From Actinomycetales bacterium (GTDB taxonomy: Bacteria > Actinomycetota > Actinomycetes > Actinomycetales > JAHECE01): a DNA stretch of 28,259 bases. The DNA is taken from assembly GCA_024641895.1 (NCBI GenBank), contig JAHECE010000006.1, forward strand, positions 1 to 28,259, written 5' to 3'. Of this stretch, positions 21,321-28,259 are shown piece by piece. The translations under genes and the position numbers were made by a program. Below the pieces are notes generated by a model that saw nothing but the letters and a program-made list of their open reading frames with translations, was not told where the DNA came from and ran no database searches. Every line of letters starts with the position of its first letter. The stretch's first letter is position 1.

Positions 21321-22004
21321 CTACTTCTTCTTGCGCACGAGCCCGCGCACGGCCTCGTCCATGCGCCCCGTGACGCCCTCCTTGCCGGCGCCCAGGCGGG
21401 TGAACTCCTTCGCTCCCGGGCCGGAAGACACGCTCTTCGGCAACGTCTCGGCGGCGACGATCCACGCGGGCGCGCCGATGAGCCGCAGCACGCGCGTGAC
21501 GCGCTCCGACTCGTTCTCGCTCTCGCCGAGCTCCTCGCCGAGCAGCTCCTCGAGCTCCTCGGCGATCTCGGCGCGACCCAGGGCCGCGGCAAGCGCGGGG
21601 GTGTCCTCCACGCCCATCGGCTCCGGCATCAGCGCGTCGTTGTAGGGGAAGGCCACGGTCGGGTCGGAGTAGTACCTCAGCACCGGCTCGCCCGAGGTGA
21701 AGGCCTCGATGTTGAGCATCTTGTCGTCCACGACGACGACCGTGAAGGCGACGCCGCCGCTCGCCGCGGACAGTGCTCGGGCCACGTCCGCCGAGGTCAT
21801 CTTGTCGCCGGCGACCGCGCCCCGGACGCGCAGGCAGACGAGAACGACCCACGGGCCCTCCTGTGGGCCGACGTACCCGGAGAAACGGAGTTCGGAGAGT
21901 GCAGTGACGACTGCCTCGCGAGGGGCGAGCGTGTAGATGCCGGCATACGTCGAGCCGACCGGGCCGCCCGAGCCGCCGTCTGGGCCAAGAGTCATGACTC
22001 GCAT
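21321..22004 (-). CDS. Hypothetical protein, 227 aa, no family recognised
   Basis: I do not recognise this protein. It has two parts. The first (about residues 17-120) alternates short strands and helices (STYAGIYTLAPREAVVTALSEL, PWVVLVCLRVRGAVAG, VAFTVVVVDDKMLNIEAF), including a near-neutral GP-rich opening. The second begins with an acidic helix (IAEELEELLGEELGESENESE), followed by a basic C-terminus (GRMDEAVRGLVRKKK). No cysteine pair except one internal residue and no signal peptide or membrane helix are seen. Start is ATG 22004 or 21995, neither with a ribosome-binding site. It converges on the YihY gene, with 131 bases between, and is divergent from the nitrate reductase gene. Confidence 0.7.
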   Translation of the reverse strand: MRVMTLGPDGGSGGPVGSTYAGIYTLAPREAVVTALSELRFSGYVGPQEGPWVVLVCLRVRGAVAGDKMTSADVARALSAASGGVAFTVVVVDDKMLNIEAFTSGEPVLRYYSDPTVAFPYNDALMPEPMGVEDTPALAAALGRAEIAEELEELLGEELGESENESERVTRVLRLIGAPAWIVAAETLPKSVSSGPGAKEFTRLGAGKEGVTGRMDEAVRGLVRKKK

Positions 22005-22030
22005 GATTGCACCGCGTGCGCTGGTGTGTC

Positions 22031-22064
22031 CGGCGCTCCGGCGCTCCGGCCGTTCCGGCCGTTC
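22031..22064. repeat. Two adjacent short tandem duplications upstream of the nitrate reductase gene
   Basis: CGGCGCTC is repeated at 22031-22038 and 22039-22046, followed by CGGCCGTTC at 22047-22055 and 22056-22064. They lie in the divergent intergenic region, upstream of the GlnR-like box. Confidence 0.8.
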
Positions 22065-22144
22065 GGGTGCTCAGGCCTGCGATGTTGCCGCCGCTCCGGT
22101 GCGGCGAGTTCTCACACCGGGACCGGCTTGCCCGTGCGGAAGAC

Positions 22145-22198
22145 GTCCCTCCGGTGTAACGGGCCGGTGACCGCGCGCGAACATCGGCCTCCTAGCCT
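22145..22198 (+). promoter_or_regulatory. GlnR-like box and -10 of the nitrate reductase operon
   Basis: Four half-sites at 11-bp intervals, GTCCC 22145, GTAAC 22156, GTGAC 22167 and CGAAC 22178, each separated by 6 bp, follow the GlnR consensus gTnAC-n6-GaAAC repeated. The -10 element TAGCCT (22193-22198) begins ten bases after the box, with a predicted start at 22205. The nirB promoter has the same spacing. Confidence 0.55.
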
Positions 22199-22223
22199 GA
22201 TCGGACACCTGAGACGAGGCCCC

Positions 22224-24392
22224 ATGACCACGACGGCGACCCACTGCCCGTACTGCGCCCTGCAGTGCGCGATGAGTCTGCGGCCCGCACCGGTGACGGC
22301 CGCGACGCCGATGGACCCGGCACGGCCTGCCGCGCCGGTCGCCGTCGACGGTCGTGACTTCCCCACGAACCGCGGTGGCCTGTGCCAGAAGGGGTGGACG
22401 AGTGCCCAGGTGCTCAGTGCCCCGGACCGCATCACGACCCCGCTCATCCGCGGCGCCGGCGGCGAGCTCTGTCCCGCGACGTGGGACGAGGCGCTCAACC
22501 TCATCGCGGAGCGGGTGCTGGTCAACCAGGCCGAGCACGGCGAGGGTTCGATCGCCGTGTTCGGCGGCGGCGGACTGACGAACGAGAAGGCCTACGCCCT
22601 GGGGAAGTTTGCGCGCACCGTGCTGCGCACCCCGTTCATCGACTACAACGGGCGATTCTGCATGTCGAGCGCGGCAGCCGGCGCCAACCGGGCGTTCGGC
22701 GTCGACCGCGGCCTGCCGTTCCCGTTGGAGGACCTCGGCGGCGCCCAGGCGATCCTCCTGCTGGGCAGCAACCTCGCCGAGACCATGCCGCCGGCAGTCC
22801 AGCACCTCGTCGGGGTGCGCGATGCCGGTGGGCTCATCGTGGTGGACCCACGCCGCAGTGCCACTGCTGCGCTCACCGGCGACGGCAAGGGCTTGCACCT
22901 GGCGCCCGTCCCCGGGACCGACCTGGTGGTGCTGCTCGCCATCCTGCACATCCTCTGGGCTGAGGGCCTGGCTGACGAGGAGTACCTCGCGGACCGCACG
23001 AACGGTGCCGACGCCGTGCGCCGCAGCGCCTCCTCCTGGTGGCCGGAGCGCGCCGAGGCCGTCTGCGGGGTCTCGGCGAACGCCTTGCGTCGCGCCGCCC
23101 GGCTGCTCGCGCACGCCAGCCCGTCCCGCGGTGGCGGTGGCGCGTACGTCCTGACCGGTCGCGGGGTCGAGCAGAGCACCCAGGGCACCGCGACCGTGGC
23201 CGCGGCGATCAACGTGGCTCTCGCCCTGGGGCTACCCGGGCGGCGCGGGTCCGGGTACGGCGCGATCACCGGTCAGGGCAACGGCCAGGGCGGCCGCGAG
23301 CACGGGCAGAAGTCGGACCAGCTCCCGGGCTATCGGATGATCACGGACCCGGCCGCGCGCGAGCACGTCGCCGGCGTCTGGGGCGTGGACCCGGACAGCC
23401 TGCCGGGGCCGGGGGTCCCGGCGGTCGAGCTGCTCCGCCGCCTCGGCACGCCGGCCGGCCCGAAGGTGCTCTTCGTGCACGGCAGCAACCTCGTGGTGAG
23501 CGCTCCGAACGCCGACCGCGTCCGTGACCGGCTTGCCGCTCTCGACCTGCTCGTGGCCTGCGACTTCGTGCCGTCGGAGACGACGGACCTCGCGCACGTC
23601 GTGCTCCCGGTCACCCAGTGGGCCGAGGAGGAGGGCACGATGACCTCGCTCGAGGGGCGGATCATCCGCCGCCGCAGGGTGCTCCCCGCGCCGGGCGAGG
23701 CCCGCTCGGAGCTCGAGATCCTGGCTGACCTGGCGCGGCGCCTCGGCTCGACCGTGCGGTTCGACACGGACCCCGCCGCGGTCTTCGCCGAGCTCGCCCG
23801 CGCCAGCGCCGGTGGCCCTGCCGACTACAGCGGGCTCAGCTACGCGCGGCTGGACGCCGAGCCCGCCCTCTTCTGGCCGTGCCCGGCGACACCCGACGGC
23901 GAGGCACCGCACCCCGGGACGCCGCGGCTCTTCGCCGACGGCTTCCCGACGCCCGACGGCCGGGCGCGCATGCACGTCGCCCAGCATCTCGGCCCGAGCG
24001 ACGACGTCCGGGCGGATGCCCCGCTCTACCTCGTCACCGGGCGCGTGCTGCAGCATTACCAGTCCGGCGCGCAGACCCGGCGGGTGCCGGAACTGTCCGA
24101 CGCCGTCCCCGAGCCCTTCGTCGAGCTGCACCCGCTCCTCGCCGACCGGCTCAAGGCCAGGGACGGCGACCGGCTCCGGCTCGAGACCTCGCGCGGGGTC
24201 ATCCGCGCGAAGGCCCGGCTCACGGCGGCCGTTCGGCCGGACACCGTCTTCATGGCGTTCCACTGGGCAGGGGAGGGCAGCGTCAACCGCATCACGACCG
24301 ATGCAACAGACCCTGTCTCCGGGATGCCCGAGTTCAAGGTCTGTGCCGTCGACGTGCGGCTCGACGAGTCTTCGACCGCGGGGGTGGCCTGA
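22224..24392 (+). CDS. nasC: Assimilatory nitrate reductase catalytic subunit (Mo-bisMGD, [4Fe-4S])
   Basis: The 722-residue cytoplasmic molybdoenzyme has an N-terminal [4Fe-4S] site (C8, C11, C15, C54), the MGD-binding domains including FIDYNGRFCMSSAAAG (the region carrying the Mo-ligand cysteine), GSNLAETMPPAVQ, the GQGNGQGGREHGQKSDQLPG loop, and a C-terminal molybdopterin domain ending PEFKVCAVDV. It reduces nitrate to nitrite. It lacks the C-terminal [2Fe-2S] extension found on some longer NasA enzymes; that domain is on the next gene product. ATG 22224 has a modest GAGG site and a 19-nt leader from the predicted start. nasC is the Klebsiella/Bacillus-type name; nasA is used elsewhere. 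Confidence 0.9.
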   Translation: MTTTATHCPYCALQCAMSLRPAPVTAATPMDPARPAAPVAVDGRDFPTNRGGLCQKGWTSAQVLSAPDRITTPLIRGAGGELCPATWDEALNLIAERVLVNQAEHGEGSIAVFGGGGLTNEKAYALGKFARTVLRTPFIDYNGRFCMSSAAAGANRAFGVDRGLPFPLEDLGGAQAILLLGSNLAETMPPAVQHLVGVRDAGGLIVVDPRRSATAALTGDGKGLHLAPVPGTDLVVLLAILHILWAEGLADEEYLADRTNGADAVRRSASSWWPERAEAVCGVSANALRRAARLLAHASPSRGGGGAYVLTGRGVEQSTQGTATVAAAINVALALGLPGRRGSGYGAITGQGNGQGGREHGQKSDQLPGYRMITDPAAREHVAGVWGVDPDSLPGPGVPAVELLRRLGTPAGPKVLFVHGSNLVVSAPNADRVRDRLAALDLLVACDFVPSETTDLAHVVLPVTQWAEEEGTMTSLEGRIIRRRRVLPAPGEARSELEILADLARRLGSTVRFDTDPAAVFAELARASAGGPADYSGLSYARLDAEPALFWPCPATPDGEAPHPGTPRLFADGFPTPDGRARMHVAQHLGPSDDVRADAPLYLVTGRVLQHYQSGAQTRRVPELSDAVPEPFVELHPLLADRLKARDGDRLRLETSRGVIRAKARLTAAVRPDTVFMAFHWAGEGSVNRITTDATDPVSGMPEFKVCAVDVRLDESSTAGVA

Positions 24393-24408
24393 CATGCCAG
24401 GAGGTACG

Positions 24409-25977
24409 GTGCGGCTTGTCGTGATCGGCAACGGGATGGTCGGCTCGCGGTTCGTCGAAGACCTGATCGGACGCGACGGGGACGAGCGCTTCGAGGTGAC
24501 CGTCCTCGGCGCCGAGGTGTACGAGCCCTACAACCGCGTGCTCCTCTCCGAGCTCGTCGCCGGCAAGGCCGACGTGGCGATGCTTGCGCTCGGGCAGGCC
24601 GTCCTGCCCCGCACGACCGTGCGCCGTGGGATCGCGGCGGCCGGGATCGACCGCGAGTCCCGCGTGGTCCTGGGCTCCGACGGCAGCCGGAACGAGTACG
24701 ACCTCCTCGTGCTCGCCACCGGCTCGAGCGCCCGGATCCCCCCGGTCGCCGGGCTCTCGCCGCTGCCGCGCGGCGTGCTCCCGCTGCGCACGCTCGACGA
24801 CGCACGCGGGATCATCGCGGCGACGCTCAACACGCACCGCGCCGTCGTCGTCGGGGCCGGGGTCCTCGGGCTCGAGGTCGCGACCGGCCTCGCGCGGCGA
24901 GGCCTGTGCGTGACCGTGGTGCACGGATCGCCGCACCTCATGGAGCGTCAGCTGGACCCGATCGCCGCGAAGGTCGCCTCGGATGCTCTCGACCGGCTCG
25001 GGATCGCCCAGCGGCTCGGCGTCTTCACGGAGGAGGCCTACGTCGAGGACGGTCGGATCACGGGCGTTCGGCTGGCCGACGGCGAGGTGCTGCCGGCGGA
25101 CCTCGTCGTCCTCACGGCGGGCACGATCCCGGAGTCCGGCCTCGCCCGCGAGGCTGGGCTCGAGGTCCGGCGCGGCATCGTCGTCGGGGAGGACCTCGCG
25201 ACGACGCAGGATCCCTGCATCTTCGCGATCGGGGACTGCGCGCAGCCTCCCGAGGGTGGTTCGGGCCTCATCGCGCAGGGCTGGGACCAGGCGCGACGCC
25301 TGGCGATCCAGCTCTCCAGGAGCGCGGTCCCCAGCCGCGGGCCCGACGTGCCGGCGGGTGCCGAGGACGAGGTCGAGGTGCTCGACGAGGTGCCGAGCGC
25401 CGGCGGTACCGACGTCGTCCGGTTGAAGGCGCACGGGCTCGACGTGATCACGATGGGCGTGTGCGGCCCGAGCCGACCGGCGGCCGAGGGTCAGCGCGTG
25501 ATCCAGCTGTCCGACCCGCACGGCGGGCGGCACCTCGAGATCGTGGTGGAGGACGGGCGGTTGGTCGGGGCGACCTGCATCGGCGCCGGGTCCGTCGGCG
25601 CGGACCTGACGGCGGCCTACACCCGGCGCACGCCGGTGCCCGTCGACCCGGCACAGCTGCTGCTCCGGCCCGTCCAGGGCGTCGCGACGCAGGCTTCCTC
25701 TCCGACGCTCATGCCGGACCGCACGACCGTGTGCAGCTGCAACGGTGTCACCAAGGGTGCCATCGTCGCCTGCTGGCGGGCCGGTGCCGGCACGGTTGCG
25801 GAGATCGCGCGGGGCACCAAGGCGACCACGGGCTGCGGCGGCTGCAAGGACGTCGTCGGCGGCCTGATCGAGTGGCTGAACTCCACCGACCCCGACCGGC
25901 GCAACGCGCCCGCGCCGTCCTCCTCGCGCTCGGGCGACCCGCAGCAGGTCCCGTCAGGCGCGCCGGTGATCGCGTAG
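24409..25977 (+). CDS. nasB: FAD/NAD(P)H-dependent electron-transfer subunit of nitrate reductase with [2Fe-2S] BFD domain (NasB/NirB-like)
   Basis: The 522-residue protein has an FAD-binding Rossmann fold (VVIGNGMVGSRF), the NirB-like EPYNRVLLSELVAG motif, an NAD(P)-binding second Rossmann (VVVGAGVLGLEVATGLARRG) and a BFD-like [2Fe-2S] domain with C442-x-C444 and C476-x2-C479. It is expected to pass electrons from NAD(P)H to the nitrate reductase encoded 16 bases upstream. It has no sulfite/nitrite-reductase domain, so it is not NirB itself. GTG 24409 is chosen because AGGAGG (24399-24404) lies four bases upstream; ATG 24394, three bases after the nitrate reductase stop window, is the alternative and adds five residues. 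A low-complexity tail follows residue 495. Confidence 0.85.
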   Translation: MRLVVIGNGMVGSRFVEDLIGRDGDERFEVTVLGAEVYEPYNRVLLSELVAGKADVAMLALGQAVLPRTTVRRGIAAAGIDRESRVVLGSDGSRNEYDLLVLATGSSARIPPVAGLSPLPRGVLPLRTLDDARGIIAATLNTHRAVVVGAGVLGLEVATGLARRGLCVTVVHGSPHLMERQLDPIAAKVASDALDRLGIAQRLGVFTEEAYVEDGRITGVRLADGEVLPADLVVLTAGTIPESGLAREAGLEVRRGIVVGEDLATTQDPCIFAIGDCAQPPEGGSGLIAQGWDQARRLAIQLSRSAVPSRGPDVPAGAEDEVEVLDEVPSAGGTDVVRLKAHGLDVITMGVCGPSRPAAEGQRVIQLSDPHGGRHLEIVVEDGRLVGATCIGAGSVGADLTAAYTRRTPVPVDPAQLLLRPVQGVATQASSPTLMPDRTTVCSCNGVTKGAIVACWRAGAGTVAEIARGTKATTGCGGCKDVVGGLIEWLNSTDPDRRNAPAPSSSRSGDPQQVPSGAPVIA

Positions 25978-25984
25978 CCGCGTG

Positions 25985-26428
25985 CTACTCGACCTCGACC
26001 GTCAGGGTGAAGGTCTGCTCGGGCGGCACTGCCTCCTCGAACGAGCGCGTGTAGTCCAGCGTCAGCGCTCCGGTTCCCGCGGTGGTGGCGGCGAAGGTGA
26101 AGACCTGGGTCCCGGCCGCTCCGACCAGGTCCGAGTCCGGCGCGACGTACACGGGCTCGCCCTGCAGCTCGAGCTGCGCGGGGCCGGGCTCGGCGACGCT
26201 CCAGGCGAAGCCTGTCGAGGCGTTGCTCTCCAGCGACACGGTCAGTGTCCCGCCGCGTGCGAGCTGCACCGTCGAGCCGTTGTCGGCGTCCGTGACCTGG
26301 GCCGCGGAAGGCGCGGTGGAGGGCGTGGGCGAGGGCGAGGGCTCGCCGCCCCCGCCCGAACAGCCGACGGCCAGGACGCCCAGGGCGGTCAGCAGGAGGA
26401 AGGAACGCGTGAATCGCGACCGCGACAT
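25985..26428 (-). CDS. Chagasin-type (I42) protease inhibitor lipoprotein
   Basis: The 147-residue protein has a lipoprotein signal (lipidated cysteine C23 after VLAVG), a Ser/Pro/Thr linker (30-43) and an inhibitor domain with the three chagasin loops: NASTGFAW (69-76), GAAGTQVF (103-110) and the RSFEE (129-133) loop where chagasin has RPW. Inhibitors of family I42 block papain-like cysteine proteases; targets here are unknown. The start ATG 26428 has AGGAGG (26436-26441) seven bases upstream. It converges on the nasB-like gene, with only seven bases between the stops, and looks unrelated to nitrate use. Confidence 0.87.
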   Translation of the reverse strand: MSRSRFTRSFLLLTALGVLAVGCSGGGGEPSPSPTPSTAPSAAQVTDADNGSTVQLARGGTLTVSLESNASTGFAWSVAEPGPAQLELQGEPVYVAPDSDLVGAAGTQVFTFAATTAGTGALTLDYTRSFEEAVPPEQTFTLTVEVE

Positions 26429-26530
26429 GGTGGAACCTCCTCGACGAGGGTCACCGCCAGCGTAGGCGTGGCCCGTCCGGCGCCGCGCGGGTCGCTGGTC
26501 CCGGGCCCGTCGGCTCCCGGGGGCGAGCGG

Positions 26531-26725
26531 TCAGCTCACACCGGCCCCTTCCGAGCGCTGGTCTGCCCCGCTCGGCTCGCCGAGCTCCTCGGCGAGCTGA
26601 GCGTCGGTGATCCGGCTGCGAGGGTGGAGGTAGCGGTCATAGGCCTCGACCTCAGCCGCGCCCGCCTCGCGCGCTCGTCGAAAGAGGCGCCAGCGGTCGG
26701 AGATGGTCTCGGTGGGGCAATCCAT
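26531..26725 (-). CDS. Small hypothetical protein, 64 aa
   Basis: I do not recognise a family. The protein is charged and helical (SDRWRLFRRAREAGAAEVEAYDRYLHPRSRITDAQLAEELG), with a hint of a short helix-turn-helix-like or dimerising segment, and has no signal or membrane helix. ATG 26725 is preceded by AAGGGG two bases away, too close for a standard site, and by a TACACA near the leaderless distance. It reads away from nirB; the 174-bp region between them holds the nirB regulatory sites. Confidence 0.6.
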   Translation of the reverse strand: MDCPTETISDRWRLFRRAREAGAAEVEAYDRYLHPRSRITDAQLAEELGEPSGADQRSEGAGVS

Positions 26726-26788
26726 AACCCCTTGTGTAGTCGATCCCGGGCCCGATTGTGCTTGTAGCAGGGTGTGATCCAGGTCTCA

Positions 26789-26819
26789 TCGGACACAAAC
26801 GAGCATCTCACGTGTCCGA
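26789..26819. promoter_or_regulatory. Inverted repeat upstream of nirB, possible second operator
   Basis: TCGGACAC (26789-26796) and GTGTCCGA (26812-26819) are perfect 8-bp inverted arms separated by 15 bp, about 81-111 bases before the predicted nirB start. CTCACGTG (26807-26814) and CATGTGAG (26826-26833) form an overlapping near-perfect pair. It may be an operator for a second regulator or serve the divergent 64-aa gene. Confidence 0.4.
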
Positions 26820-26839
26820 AAGTGGCATGTGAGCGTGAT

Positions 26840-26893
26840 GTTCGGCCGTCGAAACACACGAGGCACCGTCGCGAAACAGGCCGTCCCTACCGT
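26840..26893 (+). promoter_or_regulatory. GlnR-like box and leaderless -10 of nirB
   Basis: Half-sites GTTCG 26840, GAAAC 26851, GGCAC 26862 and GAAAC 26873 lie at 11-bp intervals, as in the GlnR consensus gTnAC-n6-GaAAC repeated; both GAAAC halves are perfect. TACCGT (26888-26893) begins ten bases after the box and six bases before the ATG, so nirB appears leaderless. Confidence 0.6.
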
Positions 26894-26899
26894 GATCTC

Positions 26900-28259
26900 A
26901 TGGACGGACAGCCCACCTCCGCAGCGGTCCCCGGCGACACGGTCGAACGCAGGCGCCTCGTCGTCGTCGGTGGTGGCATGGTCGCCCACCGGTTGGTCGA
27001 GGCCTTGCGCGACCGCGACGCCGACGCGGCCTGGCAGGTCACCGTCTTCGCGGAGGAGCCGCGTCCGCCGTACGACCGCGTGGCGCTCACGTCCTACTTC
27101 TCCGGGCGCGACCCCGAGGACCTTGCCCTGGGAGACGGCTCGCTGTGGGCCGACCCCCTCGTCTCGCTCCGCAAGGGCACGCCCGCGACGGTGATCGACC
27201 GCGAGGCGCGCACGGTCACGGACGACCTCGGGCGCACCGTCCCCTACGACGCCCTCGTGCTGGCGACCGGCTCCTACCCCTTCGTTCCCCCGATGCCCGG
27301 AGCCGACCTGCCCGGCGTGTACGTCTACCGGACCATCGACGACGTCGCCGCCCTCCGTCAGTGGGTCGAGGACCGCGGGAAGGCCCTCGGTCGCACCGTC
27401 CGCGGCGCCGTCGTCGGCGGCGGTCTCCTCGGCCTCGAGGCCGCGGGCGCCCTGCAGGCCCTCGGCGTCGAGAGCACGGTCGTGGAGTTCGCCCCGCGGC
27501 TCATGGCGCTCCAGGTGGACGAGGGAGGTGGCGAGGCCCTGCGCCGGTTGATCGCCGCCCTCGGCATCACGATCCGCACGAGCACCGCCACCTCCAAGAT
27601 CAAGGCGGCCCCGAGCGGAAACGTCGGACGGATGGAGTTCGCCGACGGCGACCGCCTCGACGTCGACGTCGTCGTGATCGCCACGGGCGTGCGCCCCCGC
27701 GACGAGCTCGCCAGGGCGGCCGGTCTCGAGATCGGTGCGCGCGGCGGCGTCGTCGTCGACGAGAGCTGTCGGACCGCCGACCCGGCGGTGTGGGCGATCG
27801 GCGAGGTCGCGTGCATCGAGGGTCGCTGCCTCGGGCTCGTGGCGCCCGGCTACACGATGGCCGAGATCGTCGTCGACCGGCTGCTCGGCGGCATGGCGAC
27901 GTTCCCCGGCGCCGACATGTCCACCAAGCTCAAGCTGCTCGGCGTGGACGTCGCCTCCTTCGGTGACGCCTTCGGCACCACGGCCGGGGCCCTGGACGTC
28001 GTCTTCGCGGACCCGGTGGCCGGCGTCTACAAGAAGCTCGTGCTCTCCGACGACGCGCGCACCCTCCTCGGCGGCATCCTCGTCGGCGACGCGTCCGCCT
28101 ACTCGTCGCTGCGACCCATGGTGGGGCGCGAGCTCGGTGCCGACCCCGCCGCGTTCCTCCTGCCGGAGGGATCCGGTCCGGCGCCGACCACGAGCCTCCC
28201 GGACGATGCGAACGTCTGCTCCTGCAACAACGTCTCGGCGGGCGCGATCCGGTGCGCCG
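26900..28259 (+). CDS. nirB: Nitrite reductase [NAD(P)H] large subunit, N-terminal part (truncated by window end)
   Basis: The frame is open from ATG 26900 to the window edge (453 codons). It shows an FAD-binding fold (RLVVVGGGMVAHRLVEALRD), the EEPRPPYDRVALTSYFSG motif, a second NAD(P) fold (AVVGGGLLGLEAAGALQALG), and KLKLLGVDVASFGDAFG with VYKKLVLSDDARTLLGGILVGD, both characteristic of NirB. The BFD [2Fe-2S] domain begins at C440-x-C442. The siroheme/[4Fe-4S] reductase domains should follow beyond the window, probably with nirD. NirB reduces nitrite to ammonium in the cytoplasm. The ATG has no ribosome-binding site; TACCGT six bases upstream indicates a leaderless mRNA. Confidence 0.93.
   Translation, partial: MDGQPTSAAVPGDTVERRRLVVVGGGMVAHRLVEALRDRDADAAWQVTVFAEEPRPPYDRVALTSYFSGRDPEDLALGDGSLWADPLVSLRKGTPATVIDREARTVTDDLGRTVPYDALVLATGSYPFVPPMPGADLPGVYVYRTIDDVAALRQWVEDRGKALGRTVRGAVVGGGLLGLEAAGALQALGVESTVVEFAPRLMALQVDEGGGEALRRLIAALGITIRTSTATSKIKAAPSGNVGRMEFADGDRLDVDVVVIATGVRPRDELARAAGLEIGARGGVVVDESCRTADPAVWAIGEVACIEGRCLGLVAPGYTMAEIVVDRLLGGMATFPGADMSTKLKLLGVDVASFGDAFGTTAGALDVVFADPVAGVYKKLVLSDDARTLLGGILVGDASAYSSLRPMVGRELGADPAAFLLPEGSGPAPTTSLPDDANVCSCNNVSAGAIRCA

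Noticed and set aside
23812..24408. Extension of the FAD protein frame far upstream into the nitrate reductase gene
   Set aside because: The added sequence is Arg/Ser/Pro-rich shadow of the reductase; AGGAGG before GTG 24409 marks the real start.

Overview
The window is chromosomal DNA from a high-GC actinobacterium. Gene order (ssb-rpsR-rplI followed by dnaB), many GTG starts, strongly G/C-biased third positions and family details (actinobacterial ABC-F, LLM flavin oxidoreductase, zf-HC2 anti-sigma, DUF2807 lipoprotein) suggest Micrococcales, possibly near Cellulomonas/Promicromonosporaceae. That placement is inference only. I saw no rRNA, tRNA, CRISPR array, prophage or insertion sequence.

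Layout. 1-911: 3' end of ssb, then rpsR (cysteine-free S18) and rplI, closed by a hairpin facing a convergent MATE transporter (994-2346, minus). 2347-2798: a 450-bp regulatory region with a cluster of DnaA-box-like 9-mers, a well-spaced promoter and a long leader ahead of the replicative helicase gene dnaB (2799-4169). 4290-8703: a membrane-anchored matrixin-like metalloprotease, a LapA-domain membrane protein, a DUF2807 lipoprotein and an ABC-F ATPase whose first codons appear frameshifted. 8785-10292: a two-gene operon of an ABM-domain monooxygenase and an iron-alcohol-dehydrogenase homologue. 10392-13404: a three-gene ABC-2 exporter operon with overlapping stop/start codons. 13676-18724: an orphan ZAS anti-sigma-like protein behind a possible 38-aa leaderless ORF, a flavodoxin-like reductase, an MscS channel, a 108-aa unknown, an LLM oxidoreductase, a 59-aa membrane protein and an SDR. 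18741-21189: an unlisted 38-aa cysteine-rich mini-gene under a promoter carrying a perfect 16-bp CsoR-like palindrome, then an arginase-fold protein and a YihY/BrkB membrane protein. 21321-22004: an unrecognised minus-strand gene. 22224-28259: nitrate assimilation (nitrate reductase catalytic subunit, its FAD/[2Fe-2S] partner and a truncated nirB), interrupted by a chagasin-type inhibitor lipoprotein and a 64-aa unknown.

How it works together. The nitrate genes form one pathway: the Mo-bisMGD subunit reduces nitrate, the FAD/[2Fe-2S] protein passes it electrons from NAD(P)H, and NirB reduces nitrite to ammonium. Both transcription units carry a GlnR-like array of 11-bp-spaced half-sites at the same distance from the predicted -10 element. 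A recurring theme is leaderless transcription: eight starts have an NANNNT -10-like hexamer exactly six bases upstream. The most novel-looking unit is the metal-operator-controlled 38-residue Cys protein.
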